A stretch of 64,000 nt of DNA from Strigamia acuminata (lineage: Eukaryota; Arthropoda; Chilopoda; Geophilomorpha; Linotaeniidae), in assembly GCA_949358305.1 (NCBI GenBank), contig OX442319.1:9052001-9116000 (forward strand). The letters are read 5' to 3'. The notes under the pieces are model-generated. The model did no database searches. It was not told where the DNA came from and worked only from the letters and a program-made list of their open reading frames with translations. Below are positions 33,021-44,233 of this stretch, piece after piece; position 1 is the stretch's first letter, and the number at the start of each line of letters is the position of its first letter. Made by a program: the position numbers and the translations under genes.

Positions 33021-34289
33021 TTATGCAGTATGGGTTTTTAAGTGTTTTTTTAAATTCCCACTTTGAATACAGGAATAAGCACAAAGATGGCACTTGAATG
33101 GTTTTTCACCTGTATGAGTTGCAATATGGTTTTTTAATTGCGCACTTTGAATACAGGAATAAGCACAAAGATGGCACTTCAATGGTTTTTCTCCTGTATG
33201 CGTAGCAATATGACGTTTTAAATTACCACTCTGAATACAGGAATAATCACATAAGTGACACTTGAAAGGGCTTTCCCCAGTGTGGATTGCAATATGGTTT
33301 TTTAAATCCGAACTTCGAAAACAGGAATAAGCACAAAGATGGCACTTGCATGGTTTTTCTCCTGTATGCGTAGCAATATGTCTTTTTAAACTTCCACTTT
33401 GAACACAGGAATAAGCACAAAGATGGCACTTGAATGGTTTTTCACCTGTATGAGTTGCAATATGCCTCTTTAATTTTGCACTTTGAATACAGGAATAAGC
33501 ACAAAGATTGCACTTGAACGGTTTTTCACCTGTATGAGTTGCAATATGACGTTTTAAACTACTACTTGTAATACAGGAATAAGCACAAAGATGGCATTTG
33601 AATCCTTTTTCACCCGTATGAGTTGCAATATGTCTTTTTAAACTTCCACTTGTAATACAGGAATAAGCACAAAGATGGCACTTTAATTGTTTTTCACCTG
33701 TATGCGTAGCAATATGTTCTTTTAAATGACCACTTTCAATACAGGAATAAGCACATAAGTAACATTTGAAAGGCTTTTCCCCAGTGTGAATTTTTCCATG
33801 TCTAGTCCAACTACTTGCACACGAAAAATTAGATTCTTTACACATAAATAGCTTTTCTTTCGTGTGAGTTAATATATGTCTTTTTAAATCCACACTTCCA
33901 ATACAGGAAAAAGCACATAGATGACACTTGACTGCTTCTTCCGTAGTATGAGTCTTTACGTGACTACTCAAAATCCTTGCACTACCACACGAATAAACAC
34001 ACAAATGGCAAGTAAATGCTTTGATTCTTGAATGGGTTGTTAAATGTTTTTTTAAATCCCTACTTTGGGTGCAGGAATATTTGCATAGATGACACTTGAA
34101 AGGGTTTTTTCTCGTGTGAGATCGTGCATGGTCAACCAGTATCACTTTTGACCGAAAGGAAATTGAACACACCTGGCATTTGTAGGGTTTTGCACCAACG
34201 TGAATCAGCATGTGTGTCTTCAAACACGAATAAAATAAACTCGAGTAATCACATCGACTGCATCTGAAGCGCTGTTGTTTACTCGTCAT
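33021..34289 (-). CDS. C2H2 zinc-finger gene, copy 5 (422 aa, longest)
   Basis: The start is MTSKQQ at 34289; the in-frame codon at 34301 is TTG and is not used. Fifteen finger units. Finger 6 has lost its second Cys (CKESNFSC) and is shortened, so 14 are complete. Fingers 7-15 carry different recognition helices (for example CIESGHLKEH, CIQSAKLKRH, CFRSSDLKNH). It ends LKTHTA with an intact last finger. Leader exon about 34451-34600. Poly(A) signal on the minus strand at 32953-32948. Probably functional. Confidence 0.9.
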   Translation of the reverse strand: MTSKQQRFRCSRCDYSSLFYSCLKTHMLIHVGAKPYKCQVCSISFRSKVILVDHARSHTRKNPFKCHLCKYSCTQSRDLKKHLTTHSRIKAFTCHLCVYSCGSARILSSHVKTHTTEEAVKCHLCAFSCIGSVDLKRHILTHTKEKLFMCKESNFSCASSWTRHGKIHTGEKPFKCYLCAYSCIESGHLKEHIATHTGEKQLKCHLCAYSCITSGSLKRHIATHTGEKGFKCHLCAYSCITSSSLKRHIATHTGEKPFKCNLCAYSCIQSAKLKRHIATHTGEKPFKCHLCAYSCVQSGSLKRHIATHTGEKPCKCHLCAYSCFRSSDLKNHIAIHTGESPFKCHLCDYSCIQSGNLKRHIATHTGEKPLKCHLCAYSCIQSAQLKNHIATHTGEKPFKCHLCAYSCIQSGNLKKHLKTHTA

Positions 34290-34319
34290 TTTAAATTTCA
34301 AAAAATAACGAGTTCAAGC

Positions 34320-35518
34320 TGAGTGTGCGGAAAATGTTTGTTTTGCAATCAATCGCATCGAAATACAAGTTATTCTGAAATTAGAAGAAAATCCAACATT
34401 AGAAACACACTTTTCATGAATAATATTGATCTATGCTATCGCTTTCTTACAGTAATCAAGTGAGAATTTCATTTTTATTCTTCATTATTCATCAGTTGGT
34501 TACGATTTGGGCAACCAGATGGAACCTTCAGCTATTCTTACCACTACGCCGCAGACGGGCCGCAGAATGTTTTCGTGCACGAATCTTACAGATCAGCAAA
34601 CTGCAAAAAGAAAGTCAAAGGTCAGATTACAGGTAGCAGCTTCATGAACGTCATATCGTACTCCAATTCGGAGTTTTCGGCAAACAATAGTGAGGAATGC
34701 AAGACTGAACGAGTTCAACCTTGGTGAAATAATTTTTTAAAACACGTGGGCCAGCGACGGAAAAACATGAGATTGCTGGGTGAAAGGAAAACCCAATGTA
34801 AAACTGAATTTTGCGCCATCTCTTGGTAAAAATTGATAGAGCGACCTATAGAGCGCTGTTTGCAGTGGCACTCAGGGTTGTGTACCGAACCGAACCCACA
34901 CATTCCGAGTGGCTACGAACGAGCACGACACAAAATGTGCACTTTTTGATTCTAGTTCAATACCTGTGTCTAGGACTAAGCCTGGGGTCCCACAGGATAT
35001 TAATCGGCTTCCAATGGGTGAAATTTAAAATTTGTAGGAAATTTTAATTCGTAAATATTTTCATTTGTTTATTTTTATTTTTTTTTGTGTTGAATAAACC
35101 ATCATCAAAAATGTTTATTGAATAAACCATTTAAGTCAAAACAAAAATCAGTTTTCTTTATTTATGAGTAGGCTACAAGAAATGCAGTTTACACATCTTT
35201 TTGTTTTAACTATGCCACAGAAATAACACGTTTTGTGTAAAAAATGAAAAAGTTATTTCGGAATTAAAAGAAGAAAAAGAAGGTAAAGGTCATCGTTTCA
35301 TTTCGTAATGCGCCACACACAATAATTTTCGAACCCTGGTGAAAACATTCCCAGTCAAAAATAATCCTGGTCAAAAGGAATCCAGTCGAAAAAATTCAAC
35401 CGTGCCCATTACACCGCAAATATCAGAGAATGTATTTTTGTAGCAAAGATGTTATCGTTTTAGCAATATGATATTTTAAATTACCACTCCTAATACAGGA
35501 ATAATCACATAAGTGACA
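34320..35518. repeat. Divergent promoter copy and shortened spacer
   Basis: 34320-34920 matches the PDK promoter. After CACACATTCCGAGTGGCTACG it joins directly to spacer (AAAATGTGCACTTTTTGATT), with no PDK exon relic. The rest is ZF 3' flank. No gene seen. Confidence 0.6.
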
Positions 35519-36358
35519 CTAGAAAGGCCTTTCCCCAGTGTGGGTTGCAATATGTTTTTTTAAATCCATACTTCGAAAACAGGAATAAGCACATAAATGG
35601 CACTTAAATGGTTTTTCTCCTGTATGTGTAGCAATATGATGTTTTAATTCCCAACTTCTAATACAGGAATAAGCACAAAGATGGCACTTGAATCGTTTTT
35701 CTCCTGTATGAATAGCAATATGACGTTTTAATTCCCAACTTGTAATATAGGAATTCGCACAAAGATGGCACTTCCATGGTTTTTCTCCTGTATGCGTAGC
35801 AATATGACGCTTTAAATGACCACTATTAATACTGGAATAATCACAAAAGTGACACTTAGAAGCCTTTTCCACAGTTTGGGTTCTTCCATGTCTAGTCACA
35901 CATTCGTTATACTTAAATAGCTTTTCTTTCGTATGAGTTAATATATGTATTTTTAAATCCGCATTTCCAATACAGGAAAAATCACATAGATGACACTTGA
36001 CTGCTTCTTCCGTAGTATGAGTCTTTACGTGACTACTCAAAATACTTGAACTACCACACGAATAAACGCACAAATGGCAAGTAAATGCTTTGTTTCTCGA
36101 ATGGGTTATTAAATGTTTTTTTAAATCCCTACTTTGGGTGTAGGAATAATCGCACAGATGACACTTGAATGGGTTTTTCCTCGTGTGAGATCGTGCATGG
36201 TCAACCAGCATCACTTTAGACCGAAAGGAAATTAAACACACCTGGCATTTGTAGGGTTTTGCACCAACGTGAATCAGCATGTGTGTCTTCAAACACGAAT
36301 AAAATGAACTCGAGTAATCACATCGACTGCATCTGAACCGCTGTTGTTTACTCGTCAT
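35519..36358 (-). pseudogene. C2H2 zinc-finger gene, copy 6 (279 aa, damaged)
   Basis: Starts MTSKQQ at 36358. Fingers 1-5 are normal. Finger 6 is largely deleted (FKYNECVTRHGR), then four more fingers follow. TAG replaces AAG right after GERPF, at the start of the next finger; the remaining sequence is cut short near 35460. It lies head-to-head with PDK, with a leader exon at 36548-36732, so this is the ZF copy at the original ZF/PDK position. It may still make a 279-aa protein, but the damage suggests decay. Confidence 0.75.
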
Positions 36359-36732
36359 TTTGGTTTTTAAAAAATAACGAGTTCAAGCTGAGTGTGCGGA
36401 AAATGTTTGTTTTGAAATCACTCACTTTATGCTGATAGAAATCAATCAATCGCATCGAAATAGCACTTATTCTAAAATTAAAAGAAAATCAAACATTAGA
36501 AACACACTTTTCATGAATAATATTGATCTATGCTATCGCTTTCTTACAGTAATCGAGTGAAAATTTTATTTTTTACTTCATTCTCATCAGTTGGTTATGA
36601 TTTGGGCATCCAGATGGAACCTTCAGCTATTCTTGCCACTACGGCCGCAGACAGGCCGCAGAATGTTTTCGTGCTCCTGCACAGAAGTTCAATGATCCTT
36701 GAACAGATTTACGGACCGTCCAGATCGGTAAA

Positions 36733-37081
36733 CTACAAAAAAAAGTCAAAGGTTAGTTTACAAGAAGCAACTTCACGAATGTTATATCGTACCCTAATTC
36801 GGATCTTTCGGCAAACAGGTGAAATGATTTTTTAAAACACGAGGTGAAAATAAACTAGGACAGGAAAACATGAGATTGCTGGGTGATAGTAAAACCCGAT
36901 TTAAAGCTGAATTTTGCGCCATCTCTTGGTAAAAATAGATAGAGCGACCTAAAGAACTCTGTTTGCAGCGCCACTCACGGTCGTGTACCGAACCCACACA
37001 TTCCGAGTGGCTACGAGCACGAGCACGTAGTGGAGAGATTTCAATTCCCGATTCAACAGTTTTTGTTTATTCTGAAGCAAA
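36733..37081. promoter_or_regulatory. Bidirectional promoter between ZF copy 6 and PDK
   Basis: About 350 bases separate the ZF leader exon (minus) from the PDK start (plus). Conserved blocks, kept in up to seven copies in this window, are GCTGGGTGATAGTAAAACCC, TTTGCGCCATCTCTTGGTAA and CCGAACCCACACATTCCGAG. The middle one contains ATGGCGC on the minus strand, like CTCF or YY1 sites. Confidence 0.55.
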
Positions 37082-40000
37082 ATGAAAATCTCAGCACGTC
37101 TGTTTAAGGATGTGGGCAAATTGCTCGATTATTATTCCCACTTTAATCCCTCTCCGCTTTCGATCAAGCAGTTCATAGATTTCGGTAAGCAAAAATATAA
37201 ATAATAAATAAATAAATAAACAAAATTGGATAATGGGTGAGTGAGATCAGTGGCATGCCTGGTCGTTTCAAGGTAAACAACAAAATGAAAGTGAAGTGTA
37301 ATAAATTGATAATTTATCTTTAAAGTGTATGTAGGTATTTGCGTGGATTATTTATTGATTTTTCTTTTAATTGGTTTATTTTATTTTAGGGCAAAATGCT
37401 TGTGAAAGACAGTCGTTTCTGTTTCTGAGAAAGGAAATTCCCGTCCGTTTAGCCAACATAATGAAGGAGATCAACTTGTTACCGCAAAGGCTTTTACAAA
37501 TGCCGTCTGTGGGATTAGTACGGAGTTGGCGAGTATTATTTACGTATTCACATTTATTAATGCATTCGAAGTCAAATCGTGTATTAAAACTGTTTATGTT
37601 GATACAAAAACAGTTTTTCACATCGTTTTTACGGTTTCCGAAAAAGTGACGAACGTTATGTCACTAGCTGCATTCAAAAATTAAAATATTTTGTGTTTTA
37701 CTTCAATTTTAAACCAAAAATGACATCATTTCTTATTAAAACTTAAAATACACTTAAACTAAAATTTTTATTTTAATTTTTGAATGCAGCAGATTTTTCA
37801 TGAATCGGGATTTTACCGGCATTGAAATTAACTTTTTATTTTTATTTTTTTTTGAAAGGTATGTCCAAAGTTTTGACGAAATTCTGCAGTTTGAGAACAT
37901 AGATCCATCCTCAGTTAAAGCGCTGGACAAGTAATGGTTTCTATTATTTGCACAACCGAGGTATCGTACTCGGTTGAACCGTAGTAACGACAAGTTTAAT
38001 ACAGGTTTTGTGAAACGCTGGTGAAAATTCGAAATCGCCACATGAACGTCGTTCAAACCATGGCGCAGGTTTGGTTTCAAGCCGTATGTAGATTTTAGAG
38101 ATTTCTTTTATTATGTTTACTCTGTTTGTTGCAGGGCGTCATCGAACTCAAGGAAAACCACGAAATAGATCACATAACCGAGCACAGCATTCAGTATTTC
38201 CTGGATCGCTTTTACATGAGCAGAATCAGCATAAGAATGCTGATCAATCAACATAGTAAGTTTGTCGATTTTTATTATTTTATTTATTGATTAATTAATT
38301 TTATTTGTGTTGATTTTAAGCTTTGCTGTTTGGAAGCGACATGAATGGTCACTCAAGACATATCGGTTGCATTGATCCCAATTGCAACGTTGTATCTGTA
38401 GTCAAAGGTACATCGAAGAATTATTGTATACAAAAGTGGTATATTTATATCGTGTTATTTTCTGTTTCAGATGCATTTGAAAATGCTAAATTTTTATGTG
38501 ATCAGTTCTATTTAGCTTCACCGAATATCACCATTACCGAACATAACGGTACCTTGCGTTATTTTATTAAAGAAAATATTTTTATCCTTTTATTTATTTG
38601 TTTGTTTTGTTTTTAGAAAAAACGAATGAACCCATTCAATTTGTTTATGTGCCATCTCATTTATATCACATGTTATTTGAATTGTTTAAGGTAAAGTGGC
38701 ATTATTTATAAAATATTAACTCGTACTTTACAATAAATTTCTACCAATTTCGTTTGATTTAGAATTCTCTTCGTGCAATAATGGAATATCACGGCTCTAG
38801 TGATGTTGGATATCCTGTGGTTGACGTTTTGGTTGTTAAAGGCAGTGAAGATCTAACCATCAAGGTGCGCTGATACAGGAGTCTAATAATTAAATTTTTT
38901 TTTTTTTAATTGCTCAAAACCCTCAAGACAATTTATTTCACAGGTTTCTGATAGAGGCGGTGGAATACCTCACGCACACTGCGATTTACTTTTCAATTAT
39001 ATGTATTCGACTGCTCCTAGACCAGAACCGGAAGCAAACACTGCTCCTTTGGTAAACTAAAACATTTATTGCGTTCAAGTGCAACCAACCAGGGCCGGCT
39101 TCTTGGGAAATATTGTAGTGGTGGATGGGCACCACGTGGTCAGGGGAGAATCACACGGTGCTGGATGCGCACACGATGTGAAATGACTAGGGTTTCGGTA
39201 TCGGGAAACCGAGGTACCGATTTCCCAGGAATCCCGGTGACAAATCACGGTACCGGGAACCGGGAAGTTGGAGAAAAACCGGTTCCGTCAAAAATTCGTT
39301 GCTGAAACATCATTTTCGTCGGTCAAACGTTATATTTTGTAACTTTTCACTGATGAAAATGGCCATTTTTAACGAAAAATGCTTATTTTTAACGGCCATT
39401 CTTGATCAAAAACAGCCATTCTTGACGGAAAACGTCCGTTCTTGACTAAAAACGGCCACTTTTGATGGAAAACAGCCATTTTTACCATGAAAAATGGCTC
39501 AAAATTGCTAAAATTGGCTATTTTTGACAAAAAAAACTGCCATATTTTGTCATTTTTACCATGAAAAATGGCTCAAAATTGCTAAAAATGGCTATTTTTG
39601 ACAAAAAAACGGCCATATTCTGTCATTTTTCGTCGCCTGACCTTTTTTGGTCCCGGGAGTACCGATTTCCCGAGAGTACCGGCCATTTTGGTACCGGGAA
39701 CCGGGAATTTTAAAAAGGCGGGAAAACAGAAACCCTAGAAATGACTTATTTTATTACAGCTTTTATTTGGTTTGTTTAGGGGTTAGTGTGGTATATCTAG
39801 GGGTGCTGATAGACCTGGAGCCGGTCCTGCACATTTACAAACTGCAGGCTCTTCAGGAATCCTGTGCTGATTTTGTGGCCAGGACTGACTAATGCGTCAA
39901 TAGTTCGAATAGCGTTGAAATTTTGAATTTATCATCTGTGTGGGTGTTAGTTTGATTTGTATGACCCAGTTTTGGTGAGGTAAGGTGCGGTGAGAGCAAC

Positions 40001-40513
40001 CTGAGCAGGGAATTTGCTTTCCTGGGTTAATTATTCTGTTAGATGCATTAGTCACACCTGGCCGCAAAGATTCCTGAAGCATCTTTAGTTTGTAAATATT
40101 CGTCCTGCATCTTATTTGTGTAAAATATAACGATTTGTGATGGTTTTAGGCTGGTTACGGTTACGGTCTGCCTTTGTCGCGCCTGTACGCTCGATATTTC
40201 CAAGGCGATTTGATTCTGACTTCTTACGAAGGCTACGGCACAGACGCAGTGGTTTATCTCAAGGTATTTACCTTAGAAGACATTAAAAGCATATTGTTTT
40301 GTGGTTTAGCACTTAGGGTTGATTTTTTTTTCTTTTTAGGCGCTGTGCAATGAAGCCAATGAATTATTACCGGTGTTCAATAAAACTTCATCCAAGCATT
40401 ATCGAACTACGATTCCATCTGGAGATTGGAGCAGTCAGTCTCAAACTCATTTTAATATGCAGAGACATTTCTCTACGGGATATACGGGATATCTGAGACA
40501 GGCTCGTCGATGA
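37082..40513 (+). CDS. Pdk: Pyruvate dehydrogenase kinase, mitochondrial (411 aa)
   Basis: Twelve exons join in phase: 37082-37184, 37390-37528, 37859-37930, 38005-38068, 38135-38255, 38321-38407, 38471-38548, 38617-38690, 38763-38864, 38944-39051, 40150-40263 and 40340-40513. The enzyme phosphorylates the E1-alpha subunit of the pyruvate dehydrogenase complex in the mitochondrial matrix and so slows entry of pyruvate into the citrate cycle. Visible family marks: [19 protein letters not shown] at the N-terminus, RNRH motif, the N-box (LFELFKNSLRA), the G1 box (DRGGGIP) and the G2-like [16 protein letters not shown]. Length is normal (about 400-435 aa). Intron 2 begins GCGAGT, so it is a GC-AG intron. 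Intron 10 holds a hAT-type MITE. The start ATG (37082) is the first in the exon. Confidence 0.96.
39188..39737. mobile_element. hAT-type MITE in PDK intron 10 (550 bp)
   Basis: Perfect 8-bp target duplication GAAATGAC (39180-39187 and 39738-39745). The ends TAGGGTTTC and GAAACCCTA fit hAT termini. The interior has GGTACCG/CGGGAACCGG palindromic motifs near both ends and tandem AAATGGCCATTTTT-like units in the middle (39355-39625). No coding capacity. Confidence 0.92.
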
Positions 40514-41797
40514 GGAATTTATATTTTTTTTAATTAATTTATATTAGAATGTATTTTTTATTTTTTATTTTTTATTATTTGGATAGCTTTTATTTATATT
40601 TATCTCGAGTTACTCGATTACGTTTTAAAAGAATTTTTACATTCCGTTGAGTTGATGATCTAGTTTAGCACATGAAATGTGCGGTAAATGTTTGTAATAA
40701 TATATATAATATCGCATTTTGTACGAATTTTCGTGTTCAATAGTAATAGTGTGGTCTGTTAGCTGCCATAATTTGCTTATCACAACTGAAATCTCTTGCT
40801 TAACGGAAGTTGGGTGGTCTATCTTGGCTCTGTAAGGCTCTGTGAAATTTTGTTTACCGGTTACTTATAAGAATAGCTTAAATGTTTTGTGCAAGAAAAT
40901 TATCGTAAATGCTCTCATAGAACACCGGTGAGAACAGGGTGCTCCGAACCAATGAAATTACAGACACACACTAGGAATGAGTAATGCATAATAACCATAT
41001 CGTGACTCAATAAGTGCCCACTTTCCCATCACATTAAAAAAAAGTTAAGGAGGTTCGTGGGGGTAAAAAAAAAGAAAAACCCAAGAACCCGTGAAAATTC
41101 AAGTAACAGCATTAGTCACTCTTGGTTGGAGAGCCCCCTGTCCTCAACGACTACTCATTTGTTCAGGTGATGTTCCTCCGCGGTGGCTCTGACCGTTTTC
41201 AAACAGTATCTTGCGCTCAATGAGATCATTTACGGTAGACGGATGGTTTTTGTCTTGCCATTAAAACTTTATTCCATTTCTACAATGTTTATATCCAAGC
41301 AACCATATATCTAACATTTGAAAATACTATTACCTACCTGTGAACAGTATACCTTAGTTTTGCAAAAATGCTCTAATACCATATACAAGTCAGTTTATAT
41401 TAATGTTGTACTAGCGGAGAATTTGTATGTATATACAATTTGGAATTAAATTTATAACGGCAATGAAGTGTGTTGTGTAGCAACAGATGTAACCGCTTGA
41501 GTGTATAATTAGTATAAAAATGTAACGCATGGCACAAAATGAGAGTGAAAAGGTGTTGATTGTTTACAATGCCCATGGTGGCGATTGGCTGGTGATCTGT
41601 AATGACGCTGTGGAAGAAAATATAAGCGACCAGGACTGACTAATACTATGACTTGATCTACTGCGTATTCTTGGGTTTTTTTTGGTTATCTGCCATAATA
41701 AGTTACCTTTTATTTTTCACTTTATTTTATTTTAATACACTCACTGTAATGCTAACGTCGCTTTTGCGGTAACCAGTAACTGAAAAGAATTCATCCC
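40514..41797. other. PDK 3' region and LRR 3' flank
   Basis: 40514-40925 is PDK 3'UTR/flank, copied at 28480-28750. 41040-41300 contains no recognisable gene. 41520-41797 is LRR 3' flank, with minus-strand AATAAA signals near 41723. Confidence 0.6.
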
Positions 41798-43159
41798 TTA
41801 CCAGTCTGCTCGACTGAAACGACGACACATACTATCATACTCGTCTGTAATATGCACATCCAAGTTCTTGCTCTTCACGTACTTCTGAATTTTAGTAAAA
41901 TTAGGAACGATGTTGTAACAACTTGCGCAGAGCAACACGTTGAGCGGATTTTGCTTTTCTAACAACGCAATGATCGAGGTTTCATTAATCGAGTTACACT
42001 GAACGAACTCTAAAAACTTGAGCTTCCGAAATGCGTTCGATTTCACAAGTTCGCAAACCAAACCGTCACTAAATGTGGGACAGGTAAATAGTGTCAAACG
42101 TTCCAAATTAGGGCACATCAATAACGTTTTCATCTCTAATTCCGTCTAGTCTGGAGGATTTTCGATTTCCAGAAAGCGAAGTTTTTTGAAGATAACGCGC
42201 TGCTCAGTAGCAGTTTCCGTGTAAAAGGTACATTCTAACAGTAGCAATTCTTGCAACATAGTACAGGAGCGATCAACAAGCACAATATTGACTAAGCTAA
42301 TGTCGAATAGCCGTAGACTGGTCAGTCTTTGCGTTATATCGTTACGCAATTTCGAGAATACATCGGTGTCAAAATTCACGCCCCAAGTTGTGATTGTTAT
42401 TCTGCGTAAATTAGGAAAAGTGCTGGTGAGAAAAGCCATGTCTTCATTATTATTCGTGTGCAATGGCGCTCGTTCGAGAGAGTAAGTACGCAGAGTATTG
42501 TTTGCATTGAATTGTTGTTTCAGCATCCGAAACAAATCATACCAGTGAATATTTTCAAACACTTTTAACAATGGCATTGTGTTTAGGATGAACAAACACG
42601 CTTCCCGTGTGACGCTGAAAGAGTTGATACTCAAATTCCTTAATTCTTTACAACCGGTCAATGTACGGAACCCTAGATCGGTGACTTTGCTGCAAGAATC
42701 AAGATTAAGATGGGTCAATTGTTGGCAATTTTCACCGATTGTAGCTACAACTTGATTCGTGATTTCGTATCTGTTCGCTAAGTTAAAGAATCGAATTTTT
42801 GGCAAGTTTTTTAGTAGTTGGATTAGACTTATGGGAGGAATGTCTGGTTCGTTCGGAAATCGTTGTAAGCTTAAAAATTGAAGGTTTCTACAAACCAGTG
42901 TTATTTTGTCCAGTACAGGAGTCACGTTGACCCCAAATTGGCTCAAACTGCGGAATGATCTGGTGCTCTTACGTATAAAAATGTTTGGATTCAGTGGTGG
43001 ATTGGTACAGGTCCGTTGCATTTCATCTAGCCGAGTACGGATGTTATCAACGATTGTGGAAGGTTGATTCTCTAGTTTTTCTTGCATCGTATCGAGATAA
43101 CTGATTACCGTCAGAATACATAAATTTTCAAGACTCGCTGGTGATTTTCTGTACGGCAT
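41798..43159 (-). pseudogene. LRR/BC-box family, copy B (in-frame stop)
   Basis: The minus-strand frame runs from MPYRKS at 43159 to the end at 41798 with one break. At 42146-42148 TAG stands where intact paralogues have TGG of the DWTITEL motif, and six bases are also missing there. The rest stays in frame to the C-terminus, so the lesion is recent. BC-box SLENLCILTV and Cul2-like PSTIVDNI are kept. It lies directly downstream of PDK, tail to tail. Confidence 0.88.
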
Positions 43160-44233
43160 GATGACAAACTTTCAGAATTACCTTGTTAGTACAGTACGTG
43201 TGTAGCTGACTGACAAGAAGTGGTTAAATATTAGTCCCAATTTTAAAACAACGAAATATGACCGTATGTTTTCGTTGCTTTTACGTTTTGTTTTAACGGA
43301 ATTATGTTACGGTTACGAAAATGCGCTTCTCGTTCTTAGGAAATTGTCTTAGAAATTCAATTTTGTAGCTATTAAATACATTGAAATAGCAGGATAAATA
43401 ATATATGTATTTATTATTCTACATATACTAAACACATATAGATAAATTTTTTAAATGCACACACACAAACCCTAACGTTAATATTCCAAATCATACGCTA
43501 CTGATGATGTGCAAATTTTCCGTCAGTTTATGGTAAATACTGTCGTATAAACATGCACATCCAGATGAAACTTTCTCTGTAAAATTAAATTAAATGTATT
43601 TTTTATTATTTATTTTATTATATGTTCGGAGTATAAATTGCGTATCATTTTGGTAACTTTATTTTTTTTTTACATTGAATTAAAAGTAAAATTTAACTCG
43701 GCTCCCTGAATCAAGAGAACAGTGTGCAGATACATTAAAAAAACTGTATAGTAATTGAGAAAGTGTAGTGTGTATTTGTCATTTGAAATGAAGAGGAAAA
43801 ACGAGGGGTTGTTTTCTGCTCAAGATTTTGGAGTTAACTCATTTATTCATTATCAAAAGAACGAGTAGTTGCCTAGGAGATAACTCCTACGCAACTTTAC
43901 AAAGTTATTGTTGTGTGGTAATAGAAGAAACATGGCGAACAACAACATCCCTTCCCTCTGTCCTTGTAATTGTAACTAAAGGTTCATTCATTCTGGATGT
44001 GGAGAACTGGTTCTACGACGCAACATCTCGTACTCAAGGTGAAGTATCCTGGGACACAGCATGACGCCACATTGTGTGCTTTGCATTGAAATAAGTGTGA
44101 AAAGTCCATCAATTCTATTGATTCTATCTGCCACAATAACGTAACTTTTATTTCACTTTATTTTATTTTAATACACTCACTGTTGTGCTAACGTCGCTTT
44201 TGCGGTAAGCAGTAATTGAAAAGAATTCTTCTC
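43160..44233. other. LRR promoter region and a dispersed ~400-bp repeat
   Basis: 43160-43560 is the upstream region of copy B, shared with other LRR copies. 43622-44030 is a repeat also present at 48307-48705 (begins TGTTCGGAGTATAAATTGCG, ends GTTCTACGACGCAA). I found no terminal repeats or target duplication, so its class is unknown. 44100-44233 is the 3' flank of copy C. Confidence 0.6.
43622..44030. repeat. Dispersed repeat, copy 1 (~410 bp)
   Basis: About 95% similar by eye to 48307-48705. It contains CTGAATCAAGAGAACAGT and AACGAGTAGTTGCCTAGGAG. Both copies lie near LRR or bromodomain genes. Confidence 0.75.
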
